From NCBI GenBank assembly GCA_025765615.1, contig JAIVFJ010000038.1:1-64000 (forward strand): DNA of 64,000 nt, read 5' to 3'. Shown piece by piece: positions 48,859 to 60,489 of this stretch. Each line of letters starts with the position of its first letter. Positions within the stretch are counted from its first letter, which is position 1. This DNA is from Zopfochytrium polystomum. Taxonomy: Eukaryota > Chytridiomycota > Chytridiomycetes > Chytridiales > Chytridiaceae. The position numbers were made by a program, and so were the translations under genes. The notes under the pieces are model-generated. The model had not been told where the DNA came from, made no database searches, and saw nothing but the letters and a program-made list of their open reading frames with translations.

Positions 48859-49506
48859 CAGTTACAATAAGCGAGCGGGTGGGAGCGGCGACTGGGTAGG
48901 AGGGAAAGCTGGAAGCTTGGTTCGTAATAGTGAGTGGAAGTAGTACTAGTTGTAGCAAGTAGTAGTAGTAGTAGTGATGGGGAGGGGGGTGAGATCGCGG
49001 GCGGCTACGCAAGCGACAGAGCAGGGGACAGATGGACGGCCTTTTCTTTCTTTTTTCTTGGCAAAATGGATTGGATGGTGCAGTTTTGTTGCACTCTTGT
49101 TGCACTGCCACTGCTGGTTGCGTTTGCAAAACAGATCAGATTCTTGGCAGAAACAAACAAAATTCTCTATTTATTAATAATACATTGAACCACCCAATCA
49201 ATATGACTGGCTGACTGCCCAAGAATAGTACATAAATTCAGACAAAAATTTCTCCTTTTGCACCAACAGGAGGAGTCCTCCGCAACTTCCACCCATCATC
49301 ATTCATGCAATCATGCATGGTGCTGAGGCCCCGCTTTTTCTCGAGTGACTCTGAGGTTTCTCTGCGCTTTTTTTTTTTTTTTTTTTTTTTTTTTCTATCT
49401 GCGAGTTTGTGCGCCACCGGCTAGAGCCACCTGGAGACTCGGAACCCGTGCGCCAATAAGCATCATTCACAAGGAGTCCCAATGCCGCAAAGTCAAGCAT
49501 CTATGT
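48859..49506. other. 5' flank of PQQ copy D
   Basis: Includes an AGT repeat (48945-48976) and a poly-T run (49370-49394). Parallel to the flank of copy C but shorter. No gene is seen. Confidence 0.5.
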
Positions 49507-50310
49507 ACATATATTTTATTGCAAGAAATTATTTATAATTTGCGAAACGTTCTTCCTCGTGCACGGCAACGGGTCATCCATTCCCATAATTGCCTACGGC
49601 GGAGCAGCCTGACCACAATAGGCTGTCCAACTCGCTCGTGTGCGGTCTCGGCACCATCCCTTCGCTGGAGCAGAGTCTGAAATTCCACGATTTAAATCGC
49701 CAGAGATCGTAGGGGACGATGGCGAGCCCGCAGTTCGACTGTACCGAACCTGACAAATTGTCGGTCTGGACCGGAGAAAGCAATTGTTCCATGGACATGA
49801 AGCCCACGACCACAAACATGACGGAAGCAACGAACATTTGAACTCCAGTGTGAGGAGAGGAGCCGTCAGAAGGAAATACAAGCCAAGCACAGGCCATGGT
49901 CTTAACCTGGCTACCGATCTACGGTTGGTTTACGTTGCCCCTCATCACACCACTATTCGTCACAGCGGACGGTGAAGAAGGCAGTGCTATGAATGAGGGG
50001 CAACGCAAACCATAAATACGCGGGCAGGTAAAGACTTTGCCCCTGCTTGCCTCGGCATTTCCTTCTGACAGCTCCTCTCCTCACACTGGAGTTCAAAGAT
50101 TCGTCACTCCCGTCACGTTTGTGGTCATGGGCCACATGGACATGGAACAGAATATCTTCTGGCTTAGCTCAGCCGAAGTGCTTCCGGTCCTGGATCGGTT
50201 TGTCATCGTCCTCTGCGATCTCTGGTTATATAAATCGTGGCTTTTCAGACTATACTCTAGAAGGGTGATGTGGAGATCGCGATGAGAACTATTTCTTGCA
50301 ATAAAAAAAT
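49507..50310. repeat. Large imperfect inverted repeat
   Basis: The left arm (about 49507-49955) is matched in reverse complement by the right arm (about 49985-50310). Shared parts include TTTCTTGCAATAAA at the outer ends, GATCTCTGG with TAAATCGTGG, GAGGAGCCGTCAGAAGGAAAT against ATTTCCTTCTGACAGCTCCTC, and ATGAGGGGCAA at the inner ends. The centre is near 49965. No gene is seen in it or in 50311-50680. Confidence 0.8.
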
Positions 50311-50680
50311 CAGTTGACTACTTGGGTACTACACTTCGCCTGCATTCTTGGCCCTGGGGCTCCGGGGCAGTGGGCTATCGCCGTCCCCGGCCCAAACAAG
50401 CGGTCCTCTTTTTTGGCTTGCTTCAATGAAACTCGACCGCATCTCGATAGGCTCGCTGTTATCTGGTGTCGGGTGGGAGACGATTTAGGCTTTCTCCCCT
50501 GTGATATTTATCCAAACAATGCGGAATTCGCGGGTCCACAGGTCCACCATTTTAATCCTCTGACACGTCCCGGACCGCGGCTTACGTGGCAGGTGCCTTG
50601 AGTGTGCGCGGAAACACTGGCGGACCACTCAACACCACTCTACACCCAACGCACCCCACCAGCGTTCTCTCTGCTCCCGC

Positions 50681-52957
50681 ATGCCTTCTCTGCGCTCACG
50701 CAATACCGCCACAACCCGCATGTCTTGGTGCGGCGACTCCGCAGCAGCATCGGGGAACGGCATCGCCGCCGCCCCGCATCCGGGAAGTAGTAGTGGTACC
50801 CTTGACCGGCTCATGCGAGATGTGAACGAGGTCATCGATCACACGCGCAGCGAGATCGCCCGCCGCGACGAGGAGCTGGTCGAGGCACGGACCGAGATTC
50901 GGCGCCTGCGCGAGCTGGTCCTCGATTTGCAGGGGAAGCTGGATGCTACGCAGTTGGAGCAGCGACGGGCCGCGGCGTCACCTTCGCCGGCACTGCAGGA
51001 CCCCAACCAGCTGCAGCACTGCACACCATTTCCTTTGGAGCGATTGCATGAGCCGAGAGAAGAAGAAGTACCTCCAGTCAAACACACTTCAATAACAACA
51101 GGTCGCCCGTCGGATCAACCTTCTGCCCACTACCCTACCCCGAAGAACAATCTCTGCTCGAACTGCAGAGGACAAGTCGATGAGGTCACCTGTGAGAATC
51201 AACTCTTATCAGTCAGCAACGGTCAGATTCTCCCTGCTAGCGATATTTCACCTGCAGAAAAGCAAAGCGGCTGCTCCTTGCAAATCGCAGGGGAGAAAGT
51301 CCTGCAAAGCAGGCAACATGCCGAAGCAGCTGGTGAGGATTCCGTGGAAGAAACCATCGCTCGCCGCGGCATAGCCATTGATGACTGCGGTATCGAATCG
51401 GAGAACGAAAGCGATGTTACCGAGGACTGCTCGGATCCACTTGAAGCCAATCTTGCTACTCTGGCGTCCTCATTACACCGCAACAGCGACGAAGGGCAAG
51501 GCGACGCAGAGAGCGCCGAGGAGGTAGAGTATGGTGAAGAGTACGATGACGCCGGCACTGAAGGCATCGACCGCGATGTCAACGCATGGCCTGACCTCAT
51601 TCGGCTCCGCTGGCCCCTTTTCTCCGCCCGAACTGCACCCATCGTGAAGAAGTTCGCTCATCGGTTCCGCCAGCGCCACGACCTTACGGCGACCGTGACT
51701 TCCAGCACCAATCATAAGGTCTTTGGCGTTCCGCGTGGGCTAAAGGAAGAGTTTCTGACAACGGTAGCGCAGCAGTTTGGTGAGCGACTGGACTTGTGGT
51801 TTGGACGGAGACGAGTCGTCATGAGGCAACCACCTGGGCCGAGCGACGGAGACGATGATGATTTTGTTGCCTGGACCGATATTGTCGGCGAACGGTGGCC
51901 CAACTATCATGGGTCCTTCGCCGACAGGAACTTAAAATTGGCAGCACGGCGCTTCTGTCGTAGTCACGGCGTGTTCAAACTCGTTCGGCCCCGGGATGCG
52001 CCACACCAAGCGGCATATGGGATTCCTCGTCGCTTGCAAGGCGCGTTCATTCGGGAAATGGCACAAACGATCGTCAATGACTTCGACAGAGATCAGGAGC
52101 GTGACGATCAGTGCGACAAAGCCAGGGTGCCCGCAGAGGGCACTGACACCGAAGCCCCCGAAAAGAGGCTTGGCGCAATCGGGACACCGCCCAGTAGCTC
52201 CGCGGCCGCCGGCGTCGTGGCGTGGCCGGACGTCGTCCGCGGTCGGTGGCCACACTTTCGGGCGACGGACACGAGTACAAAGAAGGTTGTGCGGGCGTTT
52301 TGCGCTCTGTACGGGTTGCGCGAGAAGCGCTGCACGACCACCGGTGCTGGGCACCCACGGTTGGCGGTCGGCGTGCCGACGCACTTGCACGAGGAGCTCC
52401 TCCGGGCCGTGGAGGCGGAGGTCGCGGTTGGCACACCAGACGACAACGGCCAGAGCGGCGGTGATGCCGATCGTGGAGGTAGCAACGGTGAGAGCGCAAT
52501 GAGCAGCGGCCCTGCGCGTGACGGCGAGGCAATTGATCGAACAGACGGTGGGTGCAGCGCCATACCGTGGATGGACGTAGTCTACGCGCGGTGGCCCCGA
52601 TTTCGGATCGTCGATCACCTTGCGAGGTGCGAGGACTTTTTCCGCGAGTTTTGTGCCCGCCACCGGCTGGAACGGCCTTGCAAGACTCAGAGTCCTGGAG
52701 GAACGTCAGGAAGAGTGGATGAAGTGCCTTCGCATTTGCACGACACTTTGATTGAGGAGATGCGGATGGCGCTCGAGCCGCTTCTAAAAGATGCGGAAAC
52801 GGGGGAGGAGGAAAGACCGACCAAGCGGGTCAAAGTCGAGTCCCACTGCCAGAAAGGAACTCAGCACGGGCAAGCACTCAAGGAAAGGGCTATGGTTAAG
52901 AAGGAAGTCAAGGAGGAGGACGAAGACCATCCGGCGTTCATGACGTTTTTGATTTGA
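50681..52957 (+). CDS. WP-repeat nuclear protein, intact, four repeats
   Basis: A single exon of 758 codons opens at an ATG. Residues of about 48-95 form a predicted coiled coil (MRDVNEVIDHTRSEIARRDE and on). An acidic stretch lies at about 255-300. Four WP repeats begin near residues 302 (AWPDLIRLRWP), 397 (AWTDIVGERWP), 514 (AWPDVVRGRWP) and 629 (PWMDVVYARWP). Each continues with a basic helix containing FxxxH or FCxxxGL, and ends with a Pro then a helix such as VPRGLKEEFLTTVAQQF. The C-terminus has TKRVKVES, a basic nuclear signal, and three psi-K-x-E sites (VKVE, VKKE, VKEE). These features suggest a nuclear regulator; the biochemical role of the repeat is not known to me. The coiled coil is shared with the genes at 58275 and 60490. 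Confidence 0.8.
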   Translation: MPSLRSRNTATTRMSWCGDSAAASGNGIAAAPHPGSSSGTLDRLMRDVNEVIDHTRSEIARRDEELVEARTEIRRLRELVLDLQGKLDATQLEQRRAAASPSPALQDPNQLQHCTPFPLERLHEPREEEVPPVKHTSITTGRPSDQPSAHYPTPKNNLCSNCRGQVDEVTCENQLLSVSNGQILPASDISPAEKQSGCSLQIAGEKVLQSRQHAEAAGEDSVEETIARRGIAIDDCGIESENESDVTEDCSDPLEANLATLASSLHRNSDEGQGDAESAEEVEYGEEYDDAGTEGIDRDVNAWPDLIRLRWPLFSARTAPIVKKFAHRFRQRHDLTATVTSSTNHKVFGVPRGLKEEFLTTVAQQFGERLDLWFGRRRVVMRQPPGPSDGDDDDFVAWTDIVGERWPNYHGSFADRNLKLAARRFCRSHGVFKLVRPRDAPHQAAYGIPRRLQGAFIREMAQTIVNDFDRDQERDDQCDKARVPAEGTDTEAPEKRLGAIGTPPSSSAAAGVVAWPDVVRGRWPHFRATDTSTKKVVRAFCALYGLREKRCTTTGAGHPRLAVGVPTHLHEELLRAVEAEVAVGTPDDNGQSGGDADRGGSNGESAMSSGPARDGEAIDRTDGGCSAIPWMDVVYARWPRFRIVDHLARCEDFFREFCARHRLERPCKTQSPGGTSGRVDEVPSHLHDTLIEEMRMALEPLLKDAETGEEERPTKRVKVESHCQKGTQHGQALKERAMVKKEVKEEDEDHPAFMTFLI

Positions 52958-53791
52958 GGCAAAGCGAATAGTGTGCGCGGCGGCATTGGGTCAATTCGTC
53001 GGATGATCTCCGAGAGATGGGATTACGTTTATTTGTTGTTCTGTTTTACTTTAGCGAACATGAAGTTTTTTCCATTGATCGATTGTTATGGGATGAGACT
53101 AGGGAGCGTGCCATACATTATTTGGGCGTTCGAGAAGAGAGGAGCGAGGAAAGGCTTGCAAAGAGTACTCAAGAAATTTGAGCGAGAATGTTCGTGCTAC
53201 AAATACCATCACATCGCCGTCGACTAAGGCTGCACCAACTGCGGCTCCTCCTCAGAGAACGGCACCAGCAACTGCCTCATCGCGCGATTCTTGCGGCCGA
53301 GGCTCGTGTGGAGCGTGGCGTCGTCCGACGAGCGGACGGCGATGCCTGGGCACTCTCGCTGCCGCGTAGCAGGAGCTGAAGGTGAGCGTTCCAAACTCCG
53401 GTGGAGCAGTTGCAAGGGGCGGTACAGAACCATAAAACGATTACTAAATACCGAGACGCGATCTGTCGCTGCCAGTGGCATCTGCGTTTACCGTTAGAGG
53501 GGTGAAGAAGTCAATGACGAGGGATGGGGAAGGGAGTGATTTGGGGATTCCACGACCCAACTTGCGCTGCGCTACTCGCTTCTGTTGGCCGACGTGTTGG
53601 TCGCTGTGGGCTTAGATCAGCTCGTTCTCGGCTTGATTTTCGCAGAACTACCCGCGCGCTGTGGCAGTGCTTGCTCGTAAGCGGAGCTCCCATGAACGGC
53701 TTGAGCGCTCGTTGTCCTGCAGGGCCGTCCCACCTCGGCCCGAACTCGATTATGGACTGAGGGCACGAGGTAATTCCCATTTTGCGCAGTC
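52958..53791. other. Intergenic stretch, weak coding hints only
   Basis: A minus-strand frame at 53481-53224 (ECPGIAVRSSDDATLHTSL) has modest coding character, but no family is recognised and no partner exons could be fixed. Confidence 0.3.
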
Positions 53792-55161
53792 ATGGACGGA
53801 CTGGCAGCAGCTCACGTTGCGTGGGCGTCAGTGGCGTCTCTCCCCGACACCGTCGTCGCCGAGATCCTGTCCCGCCTGCCCATCCCGGCCCTCTGGACCG
53901 CCACGAAAGCCTCGGCCGCCTGGCGTCGCGTAAGCATCTCGCGCTGTTTTGCTCACCACAAATCGGACTCGTCCCTTGAACTCTATCCGAGACAGGTCGC
54001 AGAAAGCGCCGGTGAATCGATTTGGCGGCGCGTGCTCTTTGCCACGTACTATCGTGAAAACACGTTTGCGGCGCGGCTCCCCGCCGGCGACGTCTGGCCG
54101 CTGGACGCTGAGCCGGTCAGGCTGCGTTTTGATCGTGATCGGCCGTGGCCCGCCGCCGCGGCACCAGGAGACGCCGGCGGCACCGAGCCGGTGATGGAGT
54201 GGGAGCGAGTGTTTTTCGACATGGAATTGGGGGGAAACAATTGGGAGTACGAAAGCGTGCACGCGATCGCGGCTGTTTCCGGCGCCGACGCTTGGACCGC
54301 GGGGGAGTTGATGGAGAACAGACGGGTGCGGACGGAGTGCGAGGTGAGGACGAGGAGTTTGGACTGAAACGAGTTTTGACACGGGCACCGACCGACATTA
54401 CTCGGCCACTTCCCACAGGACTTCGCAAACAGGGACATCCGGAGCTTCTTTGCCGCAGCGCCCACAGAGGCAGAGTGCCGCGCGCAACACCCGAATGACA
54501 CAGCGTTGGCGTTCGTGGGATGGCTGTCCGACGCAGGGCGCGCAGGGTGGAAGGCTTTTGCGCTGCGAGTGTTTTATGGATGCGACCCGGCAGGGCGGCG
54601 CGCCCTACTGGAACGTGAAGGCGTTAACAACACTGGAGGCCGCGCAAACGAGCAAAATAAGCGCTGGGAGGCGCTGCAAAATTTGGAAGGGAAGGAATGG
54701 TGTCCGTGTCCTGGGACCATCCCTATCAACCCGGTGCGTTTCTCTGGTCTCCGACGTTCGTTTACCACACTGCTAACTGCACTGGTGAGCAGTCCATCAC
54801 AGCCCTTCTAGTCTTCAATCGAGACCTCTCCCCGGGTATCGCGGTCTTCGATTTCAACCAATACTACGACGAGAACGTCGATTGGTCGCTGTCTTGCCGT
54901 GCCTACGTTGGACCGGCATTCGGCCGCAGTCTCGACTTCGATGCGACTGGTCCTTGGACAGCGCTCTCGTGGAACCGCTTCTTTACCTTCATGTTTCTGT
55001 GCAACATGGACAGATCGGGCGTCACTTTCGGTGATCTCAACGATGCCCGTCCCACCATCTGGAGGACTGGTTTTGACCCGAAATGGGCGATTGACTCCAC
55101 TCCCTACCCTCGCCGCATTTCATCCACGCCCGATCCCTTGCCGCAGTTCCCTCACGCGTAA
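53792..55161 (+). CDS. F-box protein with one frame break
   Basis: Exon 1 (53792-54343) begins MDGLAAAHVAWASVASLPDT and contains a clear F-box: LPDTVVAEILSRLPIPALW, then SAAWRRVSI. Exon 2 starts at 54419 after a CCCACAG acceptor (DFANRDIRSFFAAAPTE). Coding continues in frame to about 54690, then in another frame from about 54697 to 55161 (SVSWDHPYQPGAFLWSPTF, NWSLS-type Trp-rich segments, stop at 55161). A one-base change near 54685-54700 is needed to join them; no intron fits. F-box proteins act as substrate adaptors of SCF ubiquitin ligases; the C-terminal part has no LRR or WD pattern and is unrecognised. Confidence 0.65.
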
Positions 55162-57057
55162 CGAGAAAACCGAGAATACCGTCAGCTCCCATATGAAAAG
55201 TAACGTTCGGAATAAAATTTCCGTTGTACTGTTTCTCTGAGTTTTAGCCCCGTGGTCCTATCACTCTAACTAAAGTGGGATCGCACCCATTCAGTACCAC
55301 GGAAGTGTCTCGTCCCTTTTCTCACGCGATTCAAACCGCTCAGCCTGGCTGTGCCCCAGACACGCGCGCGTCCCTCCCCCTGCTGGTCGGAAAGACGCGT
55401 ACAAGGTCCAAAGCACTTTATCTTATTGAATTCTGTGGGTGTATTTTTTTTTTCTTTTTTTTCCACCCTCTTGCCACCCGCCCTCTCCCAAACCCCTCCA
55501 TGCGGTTTCCACCGTGCACAACGAGCAGCGGCTCCACTTGTCCTCCCAGCCATTGGATGGGCTGACACCATTCCAGATGAGAAGACCAATGAATCTTGAG
55601 AACCCCTCTTTTGTGAACTGTGCCCCCATCACCACCTTCAGCAGCTTCAGAGTCTGCTTCTTCATCAGTCGCACGATTGAGTTCTACTACAATCGGTTGA
55701 GCACAATCCAAATGAGCCAGCTCCATCTCCTTTCTCTCCAGACTTTCCATTCTTTCGGTGATGCAGTTCATGTTTGTATGAAGCACAATCAATTTCTGAA
55801 CTTCTTTGCTCCAAACAATCAAATGCATTCTTTGGAGTAAACTGTTTCTTCTTGTTTGGCTGAGATCTGAACAGTTTTTGACAGTGTTCCGGTCTCATGT
55901 GGATGACAGGACGGATGAAATGTCTGTGCTTTTGTCACCAATTCAACCCACCCAGCTGGACAGCTGGATTAGTTGTACACTGCTCACCTCTGCAAGGAGC
56001 GCAGCTATGTCTCTTTCAAACTGCTCAGTGTTGACAATCACAATGTCATCAATCATCTCAAGAGGACGAGGTGCATCAGAGCTCTAATCAGCCAAGAGAG
56101 CACTTCCAGAGCAAGAAACACCAGTGGAGCCAACTTGTGCCCCAGAATTTGCTGGATGAATCAATGCTGAAGAAATCCGTCCACTTCCAGCAGAACCCAT
56201 CACCCCCCCAACAGCAGATTCCGATGGAAAAGCAACCACTTGTCCACACATCAAAGTCCTGTTTTCAGCACTAGCAGCAGATCCAGAAGCATCCAAATTT
56301 TCATGAGCACCAGGCAGTGTGGAGGGCTCCAAACTTCCACGTCCAGCACCAAAGGTCTCTGCGTACGTTAGAAATATCTGTTCCTGCTTGATCGCGCATA
56401 AGAGAGCCACTTTGAGCTGCTCAATCACCTAGATTTTGTCAGTTGCAAGTTTTGGGATTAAGAGCAGATATCACCAGCCTGAGCTTTCAATTCTTTCAAA
56501 GTAAGACCAGCCAGCGATTCCCTGGAGAGTTGATTAAATGTATCTCCAATATGCCTTTGTGTTTCTTCCTGGCTTCTTTGGTAGTTTTGGTGTAGCTGGG
56601 GGTTTGTTTTCATCAGCCATCTTTCCCCAGAGTTTTGTTCAACAGCAGATTGGCATTAGCTGATCAGCAAACGAATTCAAAAAATGAGGTGTCCACATAT
56701 GCGCACATGCTGGATCTATCTCTATGCTAAAAATTGCGATTGGGAATTGCAGCAATGTTGCAGGATTGCTCTTTTTGTGGCACACAGATGTGGCGAGCAA
56801 GCAGGTTGTTATTGGTGGCACCATACCATATATGGCACACTGTTTCGTTGGTTTGACACAACTATTTTTCACCAACAAAACAAGCAAGCTAATTTAGACC
56901 ACATTTGCAGAATTGGTAGGACTACAACATAGTAAAGTTTCGCTAGGATTTGTTTCGATTTGGTGAAGTTCTTCTAATTGTAATGGTGGAAAAGTCAGTC
57001 ACTCTGCCGCCTGCAGCATGATGACTGTTAAAGGGTGAATATCTAGCTACCTTCCTC
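55162..57057. other. Intergenic stretch, probable transposon debris
   Basis: Minus-strand fragments (55898-55418, 56428-56084) have scattered coding character with Glu/Lys-rich helices but are broken by many stops. No superfamily motif is identified. The sequence is AT-richer than its neighbours, consistent with an old element. Confidence 0.35.
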
Positions 57058-58274
57058 TCAATTTTCGTGCTTAGGCTCATTCCCAAGCAATGGCATCCCT
57101 CCCAACAACCCCAAGCGTCTCTTCTCCCACTCCGGCTGTTCAAACTCGACCCACCCCGAAACCCCGGGTTGCCTCGTAATCATCAGCTCGACGTAAAACT
57201 GCACGAACAGCAGCAGCCGGCGCGGCAAACACCGCTGCCCCGGAAGCACCTTCTTGGCAAGGCGGTGCACGAGGTTCAGGGCGTAACCCTTTGGAGACAA
57301 CGTTGTAAACGTGAGGGGCGGCGTACGCAAAAAGTTGGCGGCTTCGGCGGGAGGGAGGCCTCCGGAGAAGAGGGATTTGGAGTATTGGTGCGTGAGCAGG
57401 CTGCACACTTTTCTTCGCCAACTGGAAAGGTTCTCGTGGATCTTGTTGTGTGCGTGTGTGTGGTGTGTTTCGTTCATTGCCGGCACAAAGGTGTGATGGT
57501 GTGGTGCAAGAAGCGCAGTAAGACTTAAAAGTTACCATCGCGTCGTCCTTTCTATCTTCCAAAAATATGAGATATTACCTTAGGAACTGATCGCGTTACA
57601 AAGTGAATGATTGCATCCCCATCCACATGCGTGATTGCCAACTTCCGGGTTAAAAATTTTGTAACTCGGATCGCCAAGGCTTCCTGCTCGACAAAGATTT
57701 CCTCGGCGTAAATGACGGTCAGGTATGGCGCGATCATACCCTGGGATTATAAATGATGGTTGTTTACGAATGGGCAAGGGATGGAGAACGTAAGTAAGAA
57801 TTCACAGCGGTGCTTTTTACACTTCAATTCCATTCCAACGATTGATTCTGCCACTACCCAAACACACAAAGGCATTGCATTCTTTACCAACCAAAACGGC
57901 CTTGTCAGTGGAGTTTGTGCTTCCCATGGGTGGTGGCTCAAGCTTCGCGACCACGCTATTCCATAGCCACCGCTCAGTCTCGCCACCGTAAGATCCCTGA
58001 CTCTTGTGGTGCAATGGCGGGACCAGTCGTGAAGTCGGGGCAGGTTGTGGTGAAGAAGGCTGCTTTGCGGGAGTTGTGCTAGCTGCATTCGCCCTCACAC
58101 CTTCGTGAGCCGACCGACTCCGCTCCGCTTCAAACCCTTGGTCATCGACGTTAAAGCTTTCAATGGACCGGCGGAGACCGGAGCCGATTTGATCGAATGA
58201 TGGCAGAAGTGGTGCAGTGGGCCGACGGACATTGGACAGCTCGACCTGGTTCCTTGCGACTGAATCCGCCTCGG
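57058..58274 (-). CDS. Unrecognised multi-exon gene or C-terminal part of the WP-repeat gene
   Basis: Three coding stretches on the minus strand: 58260-57816 (Ser/Pro-rich, ending ERWLWNSVVAKLEPPPMG), 57740-57584 (IAPYLTVIYAEEIFVEQEAL, ITHVDGDAIIHFVTRS, then a GTAATA donor) and 57430-57058 (ALNLVHRLAKKVL, CLPRRLLLFVQFYVELMI, FEQPEWEKRR, stop). Exact splice borders are unsure. The first stretch has no ATG upstream of its PPPMG, and it begins where the WP-repeat gene at 58275 stops, so it may be that gene's continuation after a 53-base intron or a frame change in a CCCCC run. The last block is paralogous to the partial gene at 63775. Function unknown. Confidence 0.5.
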
Positions 58275-60206
58275 TTATGAGCTCGGTAGATTTATTGATA
58301 GGGGGACCGCACAAAGTATCGAGAGTCTTTCCGGGTGGCTGGCCATGTAGGAAAACAGGGCGGAGTGGAGGTGGGAGGGAACCGCATAGGTCATGACGGC
58401 TTTGTTTCGGGGATATACTCGCATCGAGAGGCCGTGTTTGTCTTTGAACTTGGCAAACAGTGCGGAGGTGTTTGGGATCATGCTGGTCTTGAAGCGCGGC
58501 CAGCGTGTGCGCATGAGGTCTGTCCAGGCGGGTGCTTCGTCGGTGACAGGTCGAAAGTAGGCCGCTGCGACAGTGGCTTCGGATTCATTTTTACCGGCGA
58601 ATTCGTCCCTAATGTCAAGAAAGTCGTCCGACTCGTCGATTTCACCCGAACCTTTGACACTCTTTGTCCTCTTTTGAGAGGTGCCGCACGGTGAGGAGTT
58701 TTCGTCTATCGGGAGGAGACCGACATCGTCTGAAATCGGTGAACACTCTGCCGATTCTTCAAAGTCTCTTGAAAAAGGTGAAACGGCGCTTGGCTCTCCT
58801 ACTACATCAGTCTCAGCCGATTTTCGCCGCTTTGGTTCTGGGGTTCCAGGCAACTCGCGCTCCGTGGATTCCTTTCTTTCTCGTGGAGCGACTCGAGGCC
58901 AGTGCCGATCCAAAACTTCACCGACAGTTCTGTCCATGAAGCTCAAGAACGCCTCCAGGTCGTCCTTGGACACGATCGTCTTGAGCCGCTCAAACTCAGG
59001 AATGTCCGGTCTTGAATTGAAAAAAGCTTGCATACTGGCTCGAATCTGTTCCTCGCAGGAAACAGTCGGTCCGAGAACCATGGTCGGCCAAAGAGTGCGC
59101 AGGGCCATCGTCCAAAACATGGCGTCTGCGGGGCGACGAGGTGAGAGATTGAAAGGCGGCGGCGGTTGGGTCTCAAGAGACGGCGGCGGCTCGGAGGACG
59201 AGACCACTCCGGTTCGTCTGTCCAGTTTCTGCCCCACAGCGTCGGTTATAAACTTCAAAAAGGAATCTTGAAGAGCAGCTGGGATATTCAATGTGGGTAT
59301 CTTTGCACCAGGAAGCTTGCTTCTACTTAAATTGTGGATGGCGGCAAACTGATTCGTCGACGGGCGAGCCAACTCGACAACAGGTTTCTGCAAAATCGGC
59401 CATTTTTTCCGAAGCACGTCCACCCAGTGCATCGCACCGTCGTCCTCGTCCTCAGTACGCTCTTCATCAGGCGATGGGGCAGATCGTTTCATTGGGGTGA
59501 GAGAGTTGGGCCGGTGCATTTCCTGCTGCAGTGTCCCGACGGAGGGAGCAAGCCCGCGGTCCAGGTTGGCACACGGGACGTCGATTCCTTCGTCGCTGGC
59601 ACCGGACAGGGTTCCCCCGCACAACAGATCCGAAAGGGGAGGGCTACATAGAGAGAACGAAGCCCCCATTCCGCGGCTGTTTCTCGTGCTCCCCTCTCGA
59701 TGGAGATCGACACTGGTGGTCTCCAACTCTGGCGCAGACGTCGCATCGCGCAGCATTGAGTCGAACGGGTCGCACCGCAACCTGGCTACTTCACTGCGAA
59801 GACGATCGTTCTCACGTTGCAGGTAAGCATTCTGGTGCTGGAGACGGGCGTTTTCCAGCAAAGACTGCTTCAGACGGGCTTCGCGACGGGCGATCTCGAT
59901 ACAGGCGCGATCCAAGATCTCCTCGACGTCCACCTTGAGCTGGGCGTACATTTCGGGGGCTATGCTTCCGAATGGTGTGGATCCCATCGTCGCCTCAGTT
60001 GGATGAACGCAAGGTGGCCCGTCTTGTAAAGCTGTGTTGAGACCATCCCTTGGTGGATCTGATGGATCGCGGGCGTCACCCGACGCGATCGTCGAATCAT
60101 GTCTGTGGCTTTGAGCAGTGCCCCCCACCATGTTTTCATTTCGCTGCTTTGGGACTTTCGCCCTGCAAATCGTTCGCAATATTAAAATCTTCTTTGCTCT
60201 GCGCAT
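58275..60206 (-). CDS. WP-repeat nuclear protein, intact, three repeats
   Basis: A single exon of 643 codons; an internal ATG at 60131 (MVGGTAQ) is an alternative start. A coiled coil at about residues 88-145 (LKVDVEEILDRACIEIARRE, then repeated ARLQHQNAYLQRENDRLR) matches the N-terminal coil of the gene at 50681. WP repeats begin near residues 258 (MHWVDVLRKKWP), 363 (MFWTMALRTLWP) and 560 (AWTDLMRTRWPRF). The second repeat ends with a distinct FERLKTIVSKDDLEAFLSFM segment that the decayed neighbour at 60490 shares. PEPKRRKSAE is a likely nuclear signal. An acidic Ser-rich linker separates repeats 2 and 3. The role is unknown; a DNA- or chromatin-associated function is inference. Confidence 0.78.
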   Translation of the reverse strand: MRRAKKILILRTICRAKVPKQRNENMVGGTAQSHRHDSTIASGDARDPSDPPRDGLNTALQDGPPCVHPTEATMGSTPFGSIAPEMYAQLKVDVEEILDRACIEIARREARLKQSLLENARLQHQNAYLQRENDRLRSEVARLRCDPFDSMLRDATSAPELETTSVDLHREGSTRNSRGMGASFSLCSPPLSDLLCGGTLSGASDEGIDVPCANLDRGLAPSVGTLQQEMHRPNSLTPMKRSAPSPDEERTEDEDDGAMHWVDVLRKKWPILQKPVVELARPSTNQFAAIHNLSRSKLPGAKIPTLNIPAALQDSFLKFITDAVGQKLDRRTGVVSSSEPPPSLETQPPPPFNLSPRRPADAMFWTMALRTLWPTMVLGPTVSCEEQIRASMQAFFNSRPDIPEFERLKTIVSKDDLEAFLSFMDRTVGEVLDRHWPRVAPRERKESTERELPGTPEPKRRKSAETDVVGEPSAVSPFSRDFEESAECSPISDDVGLLPIDENSSPCGTSQKRTKSVKGSGEIDESDDFLDIRDEFAGKNESEATVAAAYFRPVTDEAPAWTDLMRTRWPRFKTSMIPNTSALFAKFKDKHGLSMRVYPRNKAVMTYAVPSHLHSALFSYMASHPERLSILCAVPLSINLPSS

Positions 60207-60489
60207 TCAAGCGCTTCATCTCTGCCTACTTCCCATGTATGTGCACTCATGCTCGTTCCCTCAGCACCACCGTGATCCTCATCATAGACAAGCCCACCCC
60301 AAAACCAGGCCAGTGCCTCTGTTCTATGCATGTGTGTTGATGGCGCTATGGTAAAGCAAGCTCAAGCTTCAAGTTACAAAACAGGCGGTATATGCGGAAG
60401 CAAACTCACTACATTCGCAAGGACATTGCACTCTTCATCCGGTTATTACACGCAACGAATCACCCTCGTCTGTCAATAAAGTAGAACTA

